Translations under genes and position numbers: made by a program
Notes under the pieces: generated by a model
What the model was told of the DNA's origin: nothing
Database searches by the model: none
Seen by the model: only the letters and a program-made list of their open reading frames with translations
Origin: Alcanivorax sp. DP30
GTDB lineage: Bacteria > Pseudomonadota > Gammaproteobacteria > Pseudomonadales > Alcanivoracaceae
NCBI RefSeq assembly: GCF_009882945.1
Contig: NZ_WTUY01000002.1
Span: 498,927 to 562,926 of the forward strand
Reading direction: 5' to 3'
Length of the DNA stretch: 64,000 nucleotides
Shown: positions 9,225-18,163 of the stretch, piece after piece
How the letters are laid out: each line of letters begins with the position of its first letter
Numbering within the stretch: position 1 is the stretch's first letter

Positions 9225-9295
9225 AGCCTGGGACTCTTTGTCAGGGACTCTATACAGGAGCTTGGGTCAAGCTGAGCCTGAGTAATGAATGAAAC

Positions 9296-9347
9296 TGTGG
9301 GAGTCTGCTTGCAGACGAAAGATTTCGCTTGCAAGCAAGCTCCTACA
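9296..9347. repeat. REP-like palindromic pair between prpC and acnD
   Basis: Two inverted arms lie side by side, TGTGGGAGTCTGCTTGCAG and CGCTTGCAAGCAAGCTCCTA, enclosing CGAAAGATTT. It can fold into a large hairpin in the prp transcript. Confidence 0.75.
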
Positions 9348-9369
9348 AAGGGCTATAAGCTAAAAGCGA

Positions 9370-10515
9370 TTAACCGCGCTCTGCGATCGGGGTGACCGGA
9401 CGCAGATCTTCACCGGTGTAATCCGCGCTCGGACGGATGATGCGGTTGTCAGCGCGCTGCTCCATTACGTGGCCAGCCCAGCCAGTCAGACGGCTCATCA
9501 CGAAGATCGGGGTGAACAGCTTGGTCGGAATACCCATGAAGTGATACGCAGATGCGTGGAAAAAGTCCGCATTACAGAACAGCTTCTTCTCACGCCACAT
9601 GACTTCTTCACAACGTACAGAAACCGGGTACAACACGGTGTCGCCCACGTCAGCCGCCAGCTTCTCGGACCATTCCTTGATGATGGCGTTACGCGGATCG
9701 GATTCGCTGTAGATCGCGTGACCGAAGCCCATGATCTTTTCCTTGCGCGCCAGCATGCCCATCATTTCCTGCTCGGCGTGATCGGCAGACGTGAACTTCT
9801 CGATCATGTCCATGGCCGCTTCGTTGGCGCCACCGTGCAGCGGACCACGCAGGGTGCCGATGGCACCGGTGATGCAGCTGTGGATGTCGGACAGGGTGGA
9901 CGCACACACCCGGGCGGTGAAGGTAGAGGCGTTGAACTCGTGCTCTGCGTACAGAATCAGGGACACGTTCATCACGCGCTCATGCAGCTCGTTGGGCTTT
10001 TCGCCACGGAGCATGTGCAGGAAGTGGGCTCCGATGGAGTCGTCGTCGGTGTTTTCATCAACACGCACACCATCATGGCTGAAACGGTACCAGTAGCAGA
10101 TGATGGACGGGAAACAGGCCAGCATGCGGTCGATGCACGCTTCCTGGGTCGGGAACTCACCCATTACCGTCGTGTCTTCCTGCTCCAGGTTGCCCAGCAT
10201 GGAGCAACCGGTGCGGATCACGTCCATGGGGTGGGCGTCAGCCGGGATGCGCTCCAGCACTTCTTTCAGGGCCTGGGGCAGGCTGCGCAGACCTTTGAGT
10301 TTGGTCTTGTAGGCATCCAGTTCCGCCTGGGTGGGCAAGTTGCCCTTCAGGATCAGGTGCGCCACTTCTTCGAACTGACAGTTTTCCGCCAGGTCCTTCA
10401 CGTCGTAACCGCGGTAGGTCAAACCGGAGCCGGATACACCCACGGTGGAGAGTGCGGTTTTACCTGCTACCTGGCCACGCAGGCCAGCGCCGCCGAGTTT
10501 TTTGCCTTCTGCCAT
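9370..10515 (-). CDS. prpC: 2-methylcitrate synthase PrpC
   Basis: PrpC condenses propionyl-CoA with oxaloacetate to 2-methylcitrate, the first step of the methylcitrate cycle. The 381-residue length fits the dimeric short citrate synthases. Visible family motifs are the early SGLTYRGYDV, LRGPLHGGANE with the catalytic histidine, and GFGHAIYSESDPRN with the second histidine; the catalytic aspartate is in FCNADFFHA. TAGGAG sits seven bases ahead of the ATG at 10515. It follows prpB after a 241-base gap that holds two REP-type elements. Ordinary citrate synthase is excluded by length and by the prp context. Confidence 0.95.
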   Translation of the reverse strand: MAEGKKLGGAGLRGQVAGKTALSTVGVSGSGLTYRGYDVKDLAENCQFEEVAHLILKGNLPTQAELDAYKTKLKGLRSLPQALKEVLERIPADAHPMDVIRTGCSMLGNLEQEDTTVMGEFPTQEACIDRMLACFPSIICYWYRFSHDGVRVDENTDDDSIGAHFLHMLRGEKPNELHERVMNVSLILYAEHEFNASTFTARVCASTLSDIHSCITGAIGTLRGPLHGGANEAAMDMIEKFTSADHAEQEMMGMLARKEKIMGFGHAIYSESDPRNAIIKEWSEKLAADVGDTVLYPVSVRCEEVMWREKKLFCNADFFHASAYHFMGIPTKLFTPIFVMSRLTGWAGHVMEQRADNRIIRPSADYTGEDLRPVTPIAERG

Positions 10516-10547
10516 TGTTTATCTCCTAATCAATCTGTTTGCTTTCC

Positions 10548-10598
10548 GTAGGAGCTTGCCTGCAAGCGAAAGTCATTCGCCTGCAAGCAGCCTCCTAC
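10548..10598. repeat. REP-like palindromic pair upstream of prpC
   Basis: GTAGGAGCTTGCCTGCAAGC and its inverse (GCCTGCAAGCAGCCTCCTAC) flank GAAAGTCATTC, making a near-perfect long inverted repeat. Confidence 0.8.
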
Positions 10599-10666
10599 AA
10601 TGAGGTACGGGCTGAACCTGGGTTTCAGGCTTAGAGCCCTGCACCGCTTATAAATACGATGCCTTT

Positions 10667-10748
10667 CTGTAGGAGCGCCTCTCGAGGCGCGAACCCCTGT
10701 CAGGGGAAATTCAAAGCCGAGTTCGCACCTCGATAGGTGCTCCTACAG
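10667..10748. repeat. Variant REP-like inverted repeat (CGAGGCGC type)
   Basis: The outer arms are CTGTAGGAGCGCCTCTCGAG and AGGTGCTCCTACAG; the inner part has CCCCTGTCAGGGG, which is itself a hairpin. The arms share the GTAGGAGC end of the other REP elements but have a different core, so this is a second subtype. Confidence 0.75.
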
Positions 10749-10756
10749 AGTGGCCA

Positions 10757-11647
10757 TTAACCCTTGTTCTGCGCGAAAAGTGCGTCCAGTTTCTGCTCAT
10801 AATCGTGGTAGTTGAGGAAATCATACAGCTCCATACGTGTCTGCATGATGTCCACCACGTCTTTCTGGTGACCGTTTTCGCGGATGCTCTGATAAACCTG
10901 AAGCGCCGCCTTGTTCATGGCACGGAACGCGCTCAGCGGGTACAGCACCATATCGGCACCAGCTTCAGCCAGCTCTTCACGGCTGAACAGCGGGGTCGCG
11001 CCGAACTCGGTGATGTTGGCCAGCAACGGCACGTCGCCCAGGCCCTCCTTGAACGCCTTGTAGTCTTCCAGGGTGTGTACCGCTTCCGCGAAGATGCCGT
11101 CTGCACCGGCTTCTATGCAGGCTTTGGCGCGGTCTACCGCAGATTCAAGGCCTTCCATCTGGAAGGCATCGGTACGGGCAATGATGAAGAAATCGTCGTC
11201 TGTCTTGCCATCGACGGCAGCCTTCACCCGGTCCACCATTTCCGCCTGGGTGACGATTTCCTTGTTGGGGCGGTGGCCACAGCGCTTCTGTGCCACCTGG
11301 TCCTCCAGGTGCACCGCGCCGGCACCGGCCTTGATCATTTCCTTCACGGTGCGGGAGATATTGAACGCCCCACCCCAACCGGTATCAATGTCCACCAACA
11401 GCGGCGTTTCTACTGCGCTGGAGATGCGACGCACGTCTTCCAGCACATCGTTCATGCTGGTCATGCCCAGATCAGGCATGCCATAGCTGGCGTTGGCCAC
11501 GCCACCGCCAGACAGGTAGATAGCACGGTAGCCAGTCTGCTCAGCCATCATGGCCGCGTAGGCGTTGATGGTACCCATGATTTGAAGGGGCTTTTCTTCC
11601 GCGAGCGCTTTACGGAAGCGGGCGCCGGCGGTCAGGTTTGCTGACAT
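10757..11647 (-). CDS. prpB: 2-methylisocitrate lyase PrpB
   Basis: PrpB cleaves 2-methylisocitrate to pyruvate and succinate, ending the methylcitrate cycle. The 296-residue length is exact for the family. The catalytic KRCGH motif has its cysteine near residue 122, and DIDTGWGG and HLEDQ supply the metal and substrate site of the PEP-mutase/isocitrate-lyase superfamily. TAGGAG lies about seven bases ahead of the ATG at 11647. It is the first enzyme gene after the regulator, nine bases from the stop of the GntR gene, so the two are co-transcribed. Confidence 0.96.
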   Translation of the reverse strand: MSANLTAGARFRKALAEEKPLQIMGTINAYAAMMAEQTGYRAIYLSGGGVANASYGMPDLGMTSMNDVLEDVRRISSAVETPLLVDIDTGWGGAFNISRTVKEMIKAGAGAVHLEDQVAQKRCGHRPNKEIVTQAEMVDRVKAAVDGKTDDDFFIIARTDAFQMEGLESAVDRAKACIEAGADGIFAEAVHTLEDYKAFKEGLGDVPLLANITEFGATPLFSREELAEAGADMVLYPLSAFRAMNKAALQVYQSIRENGHQKDVVDIMQTRMELYDFLNYHDYEQKLDALFAQNKG

Positions 11648-11656
11648 GGCGTTCTC

Positions 11657-12355
11657 CTATTGGTCCGGTTTCAGATTTTCCGCCTTGTGGGCGGCATATT
11701 GGGTTTCAATGTTCTTGCGGGCACTGCTGATATGGCGGCGCATCAGCAGCTCCGCCATTTCGCCATCCCGGGACTCAATGGCCTCGACAATATGGCGATG
11801 TTCGTTGAGGGCTTTCTGGGGGCGATTGGCCACGGAACTGAACTGATAGCGGTACATGCGCACCAGGTGATACAGCTCGCCAATTAACATCTGGCTAAGC
11901 GTCGCGTTATGGCTACCCTGGATAATGCGGTAGTGAAAATCCAGATCGCCCTCACGCTGAAAATAGGCGGTATCTTCCCGAAGATCCTGTTGCTGCTCGT
12001 GCTGGCCCAGTACATCGTACAGGCCTCGCACTTCTGCCTGGGTCATGCACTCGGCAGCCAGACGCGCCGCCATGCCCTCAAGGGCTTCACGCACATGGTA
12101 GATTTCGATCAGGTCATCAAAGCTGAGTGAAGCCACGCGGGTGCCCACGTGGGCAACGCGCTCAAGCAGTTTGCGGGATTCAAGCCGACGAATGGCTTCA
12201 CGAAGAGGGCCACGGCTGACGCCGTAACGAGAGGCCAGCTCGGTTTCGCTGACCTTGGAACCGGGCGGGATCTCACCGCGCACAATATCGTCCTGCAGTC
12301 GGGCAAATACCCGGTCAGCAAGGGTTCGTGCACTTTCAGGAGAGGCAGCAGACAT
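11657..12355 (-). CDS. GntR/FCD-family regulator of the methylcitrate operon
   Basis: The 232-residue protein has an N-terminal winged helix (residues about 10-78, with SETELASRYGVSRGPLREAIRRLE as the DNA-binding helices) and an all-helical FCD effector domain after it. The FCD metal-site residues look present (E..L..MAARLA, HYRII, NEHRHIVEAI). The position in front of prpB matches the GntR gene of the P. aeruginosa prp locus (PA0797 as I recall). It probably binds the three sites listed at 12367-12473 and responds to a methylcitrate-type acid; that is inference. The ribosome site before 12355 is weak, so the level may be low. Confidence 0.9.
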   Translation of the reverse strand: MSAASPESARTLADRVFARLQDDIVRGEIPPGSKVSETELASRYGVSRGPLREAIRRLESRKLLERVAHVGTRVASLSFDDLIEIYHVREALEGMAARLAAECMTQAEVRGLYDVLGQHEQQQDLREDTAYFQREGDLDFHYRIIQGSHNATLSQMLIGELYHLVRMYRYQFSSVANRPQKALNEHRHIVEAIESRDGEMAELLMRRHISSARKNIETQYAAHKAENLKPDQ

Positions 12356-12366
12356 AAATCAGCCCG

Positions 12367-12378
12367 ATTGTTGACAAT
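12367..12378. promoter_or_regulatory. Operator-like palindrome 1 (ATTGTTGACAAT)
   Basis: A 12-base near-palindrome ATTGTTGACAAT lies 12 bases ahead of the regulator start. An identical copy is at 12430. FCD-type GntR proteins commonly bind ATTGTNNACAAT-like sites, so this is probably an autoregulatory site also controlling prpB onward. Confidence 0.6.
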
Positions 12379-12429
12379 CTATACAACCGGGCTGGACTTT
12401 ACGCCCCTGGACGGGATGTTTCAAGAGTG

Positions 12430-12441
12430 ATTGTTGACAAT
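12430..12441. promoter_or_regulatory. Operator-like palindrome 2 (ATTGTTGACAAT)
   Basis: This is an exact second copy of the 12-base site at 12367, 63 bases apart, or six helical turns, so two dimers could bind the same face of the DNA. Confidence 0.6.
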
Positions 12442-12457
12442 GGATGCTATCGAGTGG

Positions 12458-12473
12458 CAATTGAGGACAATTG
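12458..12473. promoter_or_regulatory. Operator-like palindrome 3 (CAATTG-AGGA-CAATTG)
   Basis: Two CAATTG half sites are separated by four bases, and GGACAATTG resembles the TTGACAAT half of the other two sites. It may be a third, weaker site. Confidence 0.4.
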
Positions 12474-12504
12474 GGCCTTCAAACAGAAGGCCCTCTGGAA
12501 AATG

Positions 12505-12575
12505 CTTCGCTTGCAAGCAATCTCTCACAATTTAGCCACCCTTGCCGTAGGGTAGGAACTTACCTGCAAGCGAAA
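12505..12575. repeat. REP-like inverted pair downstream of the filF-like gene
   Basis: The arms CGCTTGCAAGCAATCTCTCA and GTAGGAACTTACCTGCAAGC are inverted and lie about 22 bases apart, just past the stop of the filF-like gene. It may serve as a transcript end. Confidence 0.65.
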
Positions 12576-12583
12576 TCAGCCCA

Positions 12584-14527
12584 TTAGGGAATACAACCCT
12601 CTTCGGCGAACTGCACCGCACCAGACTGCAGGGAGGCAAACACCAGACGCTCAAGATCGGCAGGTGATTCCTGACTGGACCACCCTGAGCGCTGAATGGC
12701 CGGCAGGAATTGCAGATCAACCCAGCCTGCACGAATCTGGTCATCGAAATTGGCATCACCCAGGCGGTACATGGGTGAACAGGTGCCATCCAGATCGATG
12801 CGCCCTTGAATTTCCACGTTATAGTGCGGCGCCACCCCACGAACATCCAGCCCGGGCGCCAAACGCAGGAAGACATTGACGCTATTGGAGTCAGGCAAGG
12901 TACGGGTCACCATACCAACTTCATTGGCGGTGCCACAGGCGCCATTATCACCAGCGGTAATCAAACCATCAGAACCGATAGACAGACAAAAGTCCGCCAG
13001 ATCGTTTTCGTCTTCACGCACGCGCTCGGTGGTGATGTCCACGGTTGTGGATCCACGTGTGATGGATTCCGGATAGTTCGCGCCAATCTCAAGGGTTGGA
13101 TTAGGGATCGACTCGCACTCACTGCCATCATCAGACTCGCCAACACAGGGCCGCATCAGGCTCACCCGATAATCCCCGACCACCGATGCCAACACTGATG
13201 CATCAAGCGCAATCTCTACCGAGCCAGTTTTGGTGCCACGCACCGGCATTGGGCTTTCCGAAGTCCCGGGATCACCATCATCCGGCCGGGGTACAGCTCG
13301 GCCAAGCAGCTCTCCAGCTACTTCACCTTTTTCATTCCCCTGCACCGTGTAAGCGGTGTTTGGGTAATCCAGATCAAAGTCACTGCCTCCCCCGGTGGAT
13401 ATGCCCGTGTAAATGGTTTGCCCCAGAATCCTGCCCTGCAGCTGAGCATCCGTGTTTGAAGGAGGAGTATCGCCAATCCCGGCGCCGGTCAATTGTACTG
13501 TCTCGGTCAGGGTGTCGCTGTTTACCAGCAAAAGGGTATCGGACAAAGAAGCCGTGCTTTGCAGACCCACGAAATCTACTTCCGATTCCGTGTCCGTAGA
13601 ACGAATCAGCTGCCCACCCGCGAGCACCTTCCCAGTGGGAAGGACCAGGCTGTTCATGGCCAGGGCAAACCGGGAACCATCGTCAGCCCTGAAATCACAG
13701 TTATCAACCAGCAGGCACTCACCGGCACTTTCCAGTAAATAAAGCCCGGCACGGGTGCGGTTGGCTGCCTGTGTTATGCGCGCTTCATAGGCAGTTGTAT
13801 CGGCCTCAAATCTGGCGACGGAGTCCTTGGACTCTGCCGCGAGTGCAGCATCGACATTGTCCAACAGATCCTGCCAGGCCAGCACGAATGCATTGTAATC
13901 ACTATAACCATCAAACGGCTGGCTTGGGATGTCGCCAGCGTTTTCATCAATGACATCGTTAATGTCTACGCCTGTGCCCAGCTCCAGTTCTGCCGCGCTG
14001 CGTGTCTGAATGCTTACTTCATTATCCGCATCCCCATCATTGTCCAGCGCCTGAAGCAACGCAGAGCGATACAGCACCGAATCGTCGACAGCACTTCGGG
14101 TCGGGGGGAGAATCAGGTCAGCAACGGTGACCTGAAAGTTATCCTTGCGCAATTGCTGTGGAAAGAGGAAGGAACCGAGGGTTATCTTGTTGCCTTCAAA
14201 CAGGCCATTGCCAAGGAAAAATTCGATTTCCCGACTACTGGCCGGACAAAGCGCGGTGTAGGGAGGGATTACCGTAGCTTCACCATCCGTATCCGTGGTG
14301 GTACGCTCACTGTCCGAGGTGAAAAACACCACTTCAGTGCCAGTACAGCGATAACCCACATTACTAATCTTGGGCCCGGTGAGCTCAACAAATACCTCGC
14401 CACGCACAGTCTGGTCGCAAGGCGCTCCTGCTGGACATCCGGGAACGGTAGCATCAGAAAAGTCCTCGCCGCCATTACACCCCATCAGGGCCAGGGACAA
14501 GGTGGTCAGTGCAAACACAAAACGCAT
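12584..14527 (-). CDS. filF: Large lipoprotein, FilF-like (putative pilus-system protein)
   Basis: The 647-residue product starts MRFVFALTTLSLALMGCNGG, a clear lipoprotein signal (LMGC). I chose the ATG at 14527, which has AGGA seven bases upstream; a TTG two codons earlier does not. The body is Asp/Thr/Ser/Gly-rich with many cysteine pairs (GCPAGAPC, ECLLVDNCD, ECES) and no enzyme motif. It is the last gene of the cluster that runs from the FilA-like gene leftward. That order (header protein, C39 peptidase, two barrel-type proteins, lipoproteins) matches the fil cluster annotated in Acinetobacter as a putative pilus system. The filF name rests on position, size and character, not on a search. 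It may be a cell-surface adhesin or tip component. Confidence 0.6.
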   Translation of the reverse strand: MRFVFALTTLSLALMGCNGGEDFSDATVPGCPAGAPCDQTVRGEVFVELTGPKISNVGYRCTGTEVVFFTSDSERTTTDTDGEATVIPPYTALCPASSREIEFFLGNGLFEGNKITLGSFLFPQQLRKDNFQVTVADLILPPTRSAVDDSVLYRSALLQALDNDGDADNEVSIQTRSAAELELGTGVDINDVIDENAGDIPSQPFDGYSDYNAFVLAWQDLLDNVDAALAAESKDSVARFEADTTAYEARITQAANRTRAGLYLLESAGECLLVDNCDFRADDGSRFALAMNSLVLPTGKVLAGGQLIRSTDTESEVDFVGLQSTASLSDTLLLVNSDTLTETVQLTGAGIGDTPPSNTDAQLQGRILGQTIYTGISTGGGSDFDLDYPNTAYTVQGNEKGEVAGELLGRAVPRPDDGDPGTSESPMPVRGTKTGSVEIALDASVLASVVGDYRVSLMRPCVGESDDGSECESIPNPTLEIGANYPESITRGSTTVDITTERVREDENDLADFCLSIGSDGLITAGDNGACGTANEVGMVTRTLPDSNSVNVFLRLAPGLDVRGVAPHYNVEIQGRIDLDGTCSPMYRLGDANFDDQIRAGWVDLQFLPAIQRSGWSSQESPADLERLVFASLQSGAVQFAEEGCIP

Positions 14528-14557
14528 AGTCAATTCCTGTGATTCTGCAGGGGGTAA

Positions 14558-15409
14558 TCACTGGCCTATCAGGACCAGCTCCCCCTGCGTCACTTGTATT
14601 AATCCGTCGGTACCCGGCTGTTCTTCAGAATAGGGAAGGAAAACAACCAGATACTGTTGACCTGTTTCCCGCTCGAGGGTTCCCTGCAGATACCCGTAGC
14701 GGTACCAGGTTTCCGGGTATTTGCGGCTGAATGGCTGATCCACCAGCATGACTGGCGTACCCTTGGCATCCAGCCAGAGCAGCTCCACCGCCAGATACCC
14801 CTTCTTTTTCACAAAAGCATTCAATGTCAGGCCTGATAGCCCCTGATCCAGTTCGAATACCCTTGCCCGATAACCGTTTTCCCCTGTCATTCGGGGGCTA
14901 TCGGCATCGAACGCCACCAGATTCTCGCTGCCTGCGTCCAGAACCGTTGCTGTTTCCAGCATATGAACACAGCAATCCGCCCTTAGTGGACGGTAGGTTT
15001 CCATGAAACCGTCGGAGGCCACAGCCTCATAGGGTGCGGGGGCGGCCTGGGCGGCGGCACGCTCTGCCCCCATGTCTAGGGGACGGCTCACTAATTGACC
15101 GGTTTCATCAATATAGGTAACGAACCGCTGGTTTTCCCGCTCGACCAGCTCCTGGTCCACCTCTCCACTGGGGCGGTAGTCATCCAGATTATCCATCCCG
15201 GCGGGCGGGACTTCAGCAACTTTCGGATTGGAGGTAGTGGCGGATGGCTTCGCCGGAGGGCTGGCCACGACGTCCGGCTTGCGCTCCATGGTCACCAGGT
15301 TGCCCTGGGCATCGGTATAGACATACAGGCCACTGGATTGATCGCCTGTGGGCATGGAGCCCTGGCACCCTGCCAGAGCCACCAGAGCCAATGCAAGAAG
15401 ATGTCGCAT
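14558..15409 (-). CDS. filE: Lipoprotein, FilE-like by position
   Basis: The 283-residue lipoprotein has the lipobox LAGC at residues 12-15. Near residue 27 it has GLYVYTDAQGNLVTMERKP, resembling the DUF4124-type 'YxYTDxxG' start, and residue 108 on resembles it again (VTYIDETGQLVS). The C-terminal half (from about 150) looks like a compact beta domain. Its ATG overlaps the stop of the FadL-like gene by one base (TAATG), so the two are translationally coupled. The filE name is positional. A periplasm-facing outer-membrane accessory of the barrel protein is a fair inference; no catalytic residues are recognised. Confidence 0.55.
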   Translation of the reverse strand: MRHLLALALVALAGCQGSMPTGDQSSGLYVYTDAQGNLVTMERKPDVVASPPAKPSATTSNPKVAEVPPAGMDNLDDYRPSGEVDQELVERENQRFVTYIDETGQLVSRPLDMGAERAAAQAAPAPYEAVASDGFMETYRPLRADCCVHMLETATVLDAGSENLVAFDADSPRMTGENGYRARVFELDQGLSGLTLNAFVKKKGYLAVELLWLDAKGTPVMLVDQPFSRKYPETWYRYGYLQGTLERETGQQYLVVFLPYSEEQPGTDGLIQVTQGELVLIGQ

Positions 15410-17076
15410 TAAAATTTCGTTCTGAATGCCAGGCCGATCATGGTGATCTTGGCCTCAGTCTTGATATCAAGACCCGCGTACGGGTTATAGACCACGTTAT
15501 CGATACCGGTGCAGTTTGCCGCGCAGCTGGTATTCGCCGGTATCTCGTCCTTGCTGTGCAGCATACCAATACCCAGGTCGATATCGGTATCTTTATCCCA
15601 CTTGTAACCCAGACCCAGGCTGTAATAACGGGCCTCATTGATCGGTACCATGGGGCTGCGACGTTCTTCCGGGATCGCCGAGGCACGCGGCTCATAGCCC
15701 GCACGCAACTGGATACGGCCGGTCAGGTCATAGGCGGCACCGAACGCCAGGTTCCAGGTGGACTGGAAGTTCAGCGGGTAGCTGAGACGCGTGGGCGTAG
15801 AGCCCGGAGAGAACAGTCGTGCCAGGCTCAGCACGGCGGAACTGCGGTCGAACACGATATTGAACGCATCCCACTCCTTGTAGTCCGCCCACACCGCATC
15901 CACATTGAACTGGAGGCGCTCTGTGGGTTTGATCTTGATCCCGGTCTGGAAGGTAGCAGGCATGGTCAGATCCATGCTCACCCGCCCTACTTCGTCCTGG
16001 TCCACGTAAGACGGGACACCCAGCACAGCCAGGGCCAACGCACCGGTAGCCGAGCCACCAATACCATTGATGGTTTCCCGGGCGGCATTGGAATAAGAGA
16101 TCTTGTAATCGCCCTTCATGTGGGTTTTGGCTGCCGAACGCCAGGTGGCACCCCACGCGAACCGGTCATTCGGTTCCCAGAGAATGCCCAGGTTGTAGGA
16201 CGGGCTGAAACGCTGGTCCATGGACACATCCAGGGATGCCAGATTCTTGAAGGGCCCAAGCCCCTCCTGGGGGCGACAGATACCGAACAGGATCAAATCT
16301 AGTGCGATATTGGACTCGCCTGCGAACGGGGCACAGATACTTTCATCAATCACTCGAGCAAAGCCCAGCAGTTCGTTGGGTGCTCGAAAATCCTGCTCCA
16401 GCGCAATGGCCTGATAGCTCATGCCGATGGATGCACCGATGAACAGCTCATCATTGACCCGGTAACCAATGGACGGAGACAGATAGGTGATCCGCTCCAG
16501 CGCCACCCTCTCGCCCATGAAGTTACCGACGTCATCTTCGTCCCGGTAAAAGCCCGCTGCCAGCGGCAGATAGGTGGCCGTGGCAAACGTGAACTTGGAG
16601 CCCGCAGGGCGAATGGAAAATGCTGGCAAGGGGCCGGCAATCAGTGGCCCTGGCGGCAGATCCACGGTGTCATTCAGAAACGGGATATAAAGCGAGATAC
16701 CCTCAACTGAGCTTGTGGCCGTTTTGAAGCTTCGGCAGTAGTCCACCCCATCGTTCGGCACGTCATCACAGACCACCGGATCATCGGAGAAACCAAACAC
16801 ATTGTAGCCCGGCGGTGCGGAAAACTCGGATTCCAGCGTAAAGTCCGCCCCTACAAACTGAAGGTCCATGCGACGACCGTCCAGCTTGGCCAGACCTGCA
16901 GGGTTGAAGTGAATAGCAGAAATCCCGGGGGGATCTGCCGTCACCGCATGCCCCATGCTCATGGCTTTGACATCAATGGCAATGTTATTGGCGAGCTGCG
17001 CATTGCTAACGCCCGCCACCATTCCGAGCATGGCAGCAATCAGCCGCAACCCTGGCCGTTTATAATTATTCTTCAT
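15409..17076 (-). CDS. filD: FadL/OmpP1-family outer-membrane protein, FilD-like
   Basis: The 555-residue protein has a signal peptide (MLGMVAGVSNA, cut near residue 26). Behind it is the FadL-type N-terminus with AMSMGHAVTADPPGISAI and HFNPAGLAKL, the conserved 'NPAGL' hatch region. It ends in RTKF, a terminal Phe as in outer-membrane barrels. Alternating aromatic beta strands fill the rest (SIGYRVNDELFIGASIGMSY and others). Typical FadL is about 450 residues; the extra length is in loops with cysteines near residues 100 and 515. In hydrocarbon users FadL proteins import long-chain substrates, but here the gene is within the fil-like set and so may serve surface-protein assembly. Both roles are possible. 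Confidence 0.8.
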   Translation of the reverse strand: MKNNYKRPGLRLIAAMLGMVAGVSNAQLANNIAIDVKAMSMGHAVTADPPGISAIHFNPAGLAKLDGRRMDLQFVGADFTLESEFSAPPGYNVFGFSDDPVVCDDVPNDGVDYCRSFKTATSSVEGISLYIPFLNDTVDLPPGPLIAGPLPAFSIRPAGSKFTFATATYLPLAAGFYRDEDDVGNFMGERVALERITYLSPSIGYRVNDELFIGASIGMSYQAIALEQDFRAPNELLGFARVIDESICAPFAGESNIALDLILFGICRPQEGLGPFKNLASLDVSMDQRFSPSYNLGILWEPNDRFAWGATWRSAAKTHMKGDYKISYSNAARETINGIGGSATGALALAVLGVPSYVDQDEVGRVSMDLTMPATFQTGIKIKPTERLQFNVDAVWADYKEWDAFNIVFDRSSAVLSLARLFSPGSTPTRLSYPLNFQSTWNLAFGAAYDLTGRIQLRAGYEPRASAIPEERRSPMVPINEARYYSLGLGYKWDKDTDIDLGIGMLHSKDEIPANTSCAANCTGIDNVVYNPYAGLDIKTEAKITMIGLAFRTKF

Positions 17077-17105
17077 GGCTCACCCCATCCAACTGCATTC
17101 ACGGC

Positions 17106-18119
17106 TTAGGCACCGGGTTTCAGGCCGGAGAAATCAATCGGCATGGAAATTCCAAGCAGTACATCGGGGGAATCTTCGGTCAAACCGAAACCGAAGCTAA
17201 GGTTAACGATACGGTTGCTGGAGGTTCGCAGACCCAGAGAGGTATTCACCACACTGGACGTGGAATCTTCCGACGAAGCGGTGTAATCCTCAAAGATGAA
17301 GTCAGTTTCGAAGTTGTAGGACTGCTGGTAGCTGGCACTCAGCGAGACTTCATAGGACAGGGAATACGCCAGACCCATGGAGAAATTCAGGCTATCGCCC
17401 GGACTAACATCAGTCAGAATTTCGCCACCGCGCACCTGATTAAGGCCACTCACATCAAAGGCATAGGTGTACCCCAGTGAGCCAAACAGCACCACCGGGT
17501 CGATCACCTTGCTGACGCTCAGCCCTGCGCCCACAGAATAATAACCTGACCCACTGGAAACCTCCTCACGCACGTTCAGCTCGTAGGGGCTGTCGCCGGT
17601 CGGCGTGCTCAGGGTGGTGTAGAGGGTGGTGTTCATGGCGCCCGGCTTCACCGGGAACGGCTGAAAACGCAGACCAAAGGACACATCACCCAGCGCGGCC
17701 TGAGAGACATCCTTCTCGGTGTCGTACTTGTAGGACACCGGCAGACGGGTATTGAAGGTCAGGTTATTCCAGATGCCGTAGTCCAGGGAGAGCGACGAGG
17801 AAAAAGCATGCTGGGCATCCTGCTCGATGCGGAAACGGCTGATATTACCGGTATTTTCATCGATGGCGATATCGATGCGGTCATCACGGTAATAGTTGTA
17901 GTTCGCCGAGAAGTTCAGTGACATCTGGCCACTGGGCAGCAGTGAATACTGCTTCTCTGCAGCCTGGAACACCTCTTCCAGGTTCTTTTCCTGCGTGACA
18001 TCATCTTCTTGGGTCTGCAGCGCTTCACGGGCTTCATCCACGCTGTCTGCCGCCCAGGCAACATGCTGCGCCAACAAGAGTGCAGCCGCGGCGGCCACCT
18101 TCCCAGACATCATCTTCAT
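17106..18119 (-). CDS. filC: Outer-membrane beta-barrel-type protein, FilC-like
   Basis: The 337-residue protein has a clear signal peptide (AAAAALLLAQHVAWA, cut before ADSVDEA). A short charged helical stretch (residues 25-55, EEVFQAAEKQYSLLPSG) leads into a run of alternating strands (MSLNFSANYNYY, HAFSSSLSLDYG, FNTRLPVSYKYD) like transporter-type barrels of the 'meta-pathway of phenol degradation' group. AAGGAAGG precedes the ATG. It lies between the C39 peptidase and the FadL-like gene with short gaps (44 and 29 bases), so it is in one operon. The filC name is by order and character. Its exact function is unknown. Confidence 0.62.
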   Translation of the reverse strand: MKMMSGKVAAAAALLLAQHVAWAADSVDEAREALQTQEDDVTQEKNLEEVFQAAEKQYSLLPSGQMSLNFSANYNYYRDDRIDIAIDENTGNISRFRIEQDAQHAFSSSLSLDYGIWNNLTFNTRLPVSYKYDTEKDVSQAALGDVSFGLRFQPFPVKPGAMNTTLYTTLSTPTGDSPYELNVREEVSSGSGYYSVGAGLSVSKVIDPVVLFGSLGYTYAFDVSGLNQVRGGEILTDVSPGDSLNFSMGLAYSLSYEVSLSASYQQSYNFETDFIFEDYTASSEDSTSSVVNTSLGLRTSSNRIVNLSFGFGLTEDSPDVLLGISMPIDFSGLKPGA

Positions 18120-18163
18120 GCAAGCCTTCCTTTATTCTGTTTGTTATTTGCCACTGCAGGCTA

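Noticed and set aside
9469-10551. Long plus-strand frame opposite prpC
   Set aside because: Antisense shadow of prpC with the typical His/Val/Gly bias.
12371-12390. Rightward promoter from TTGACA at 12371
   Set aside because: No rightward gene follows; the motif is better explained as half of a palindromic operator found twice.
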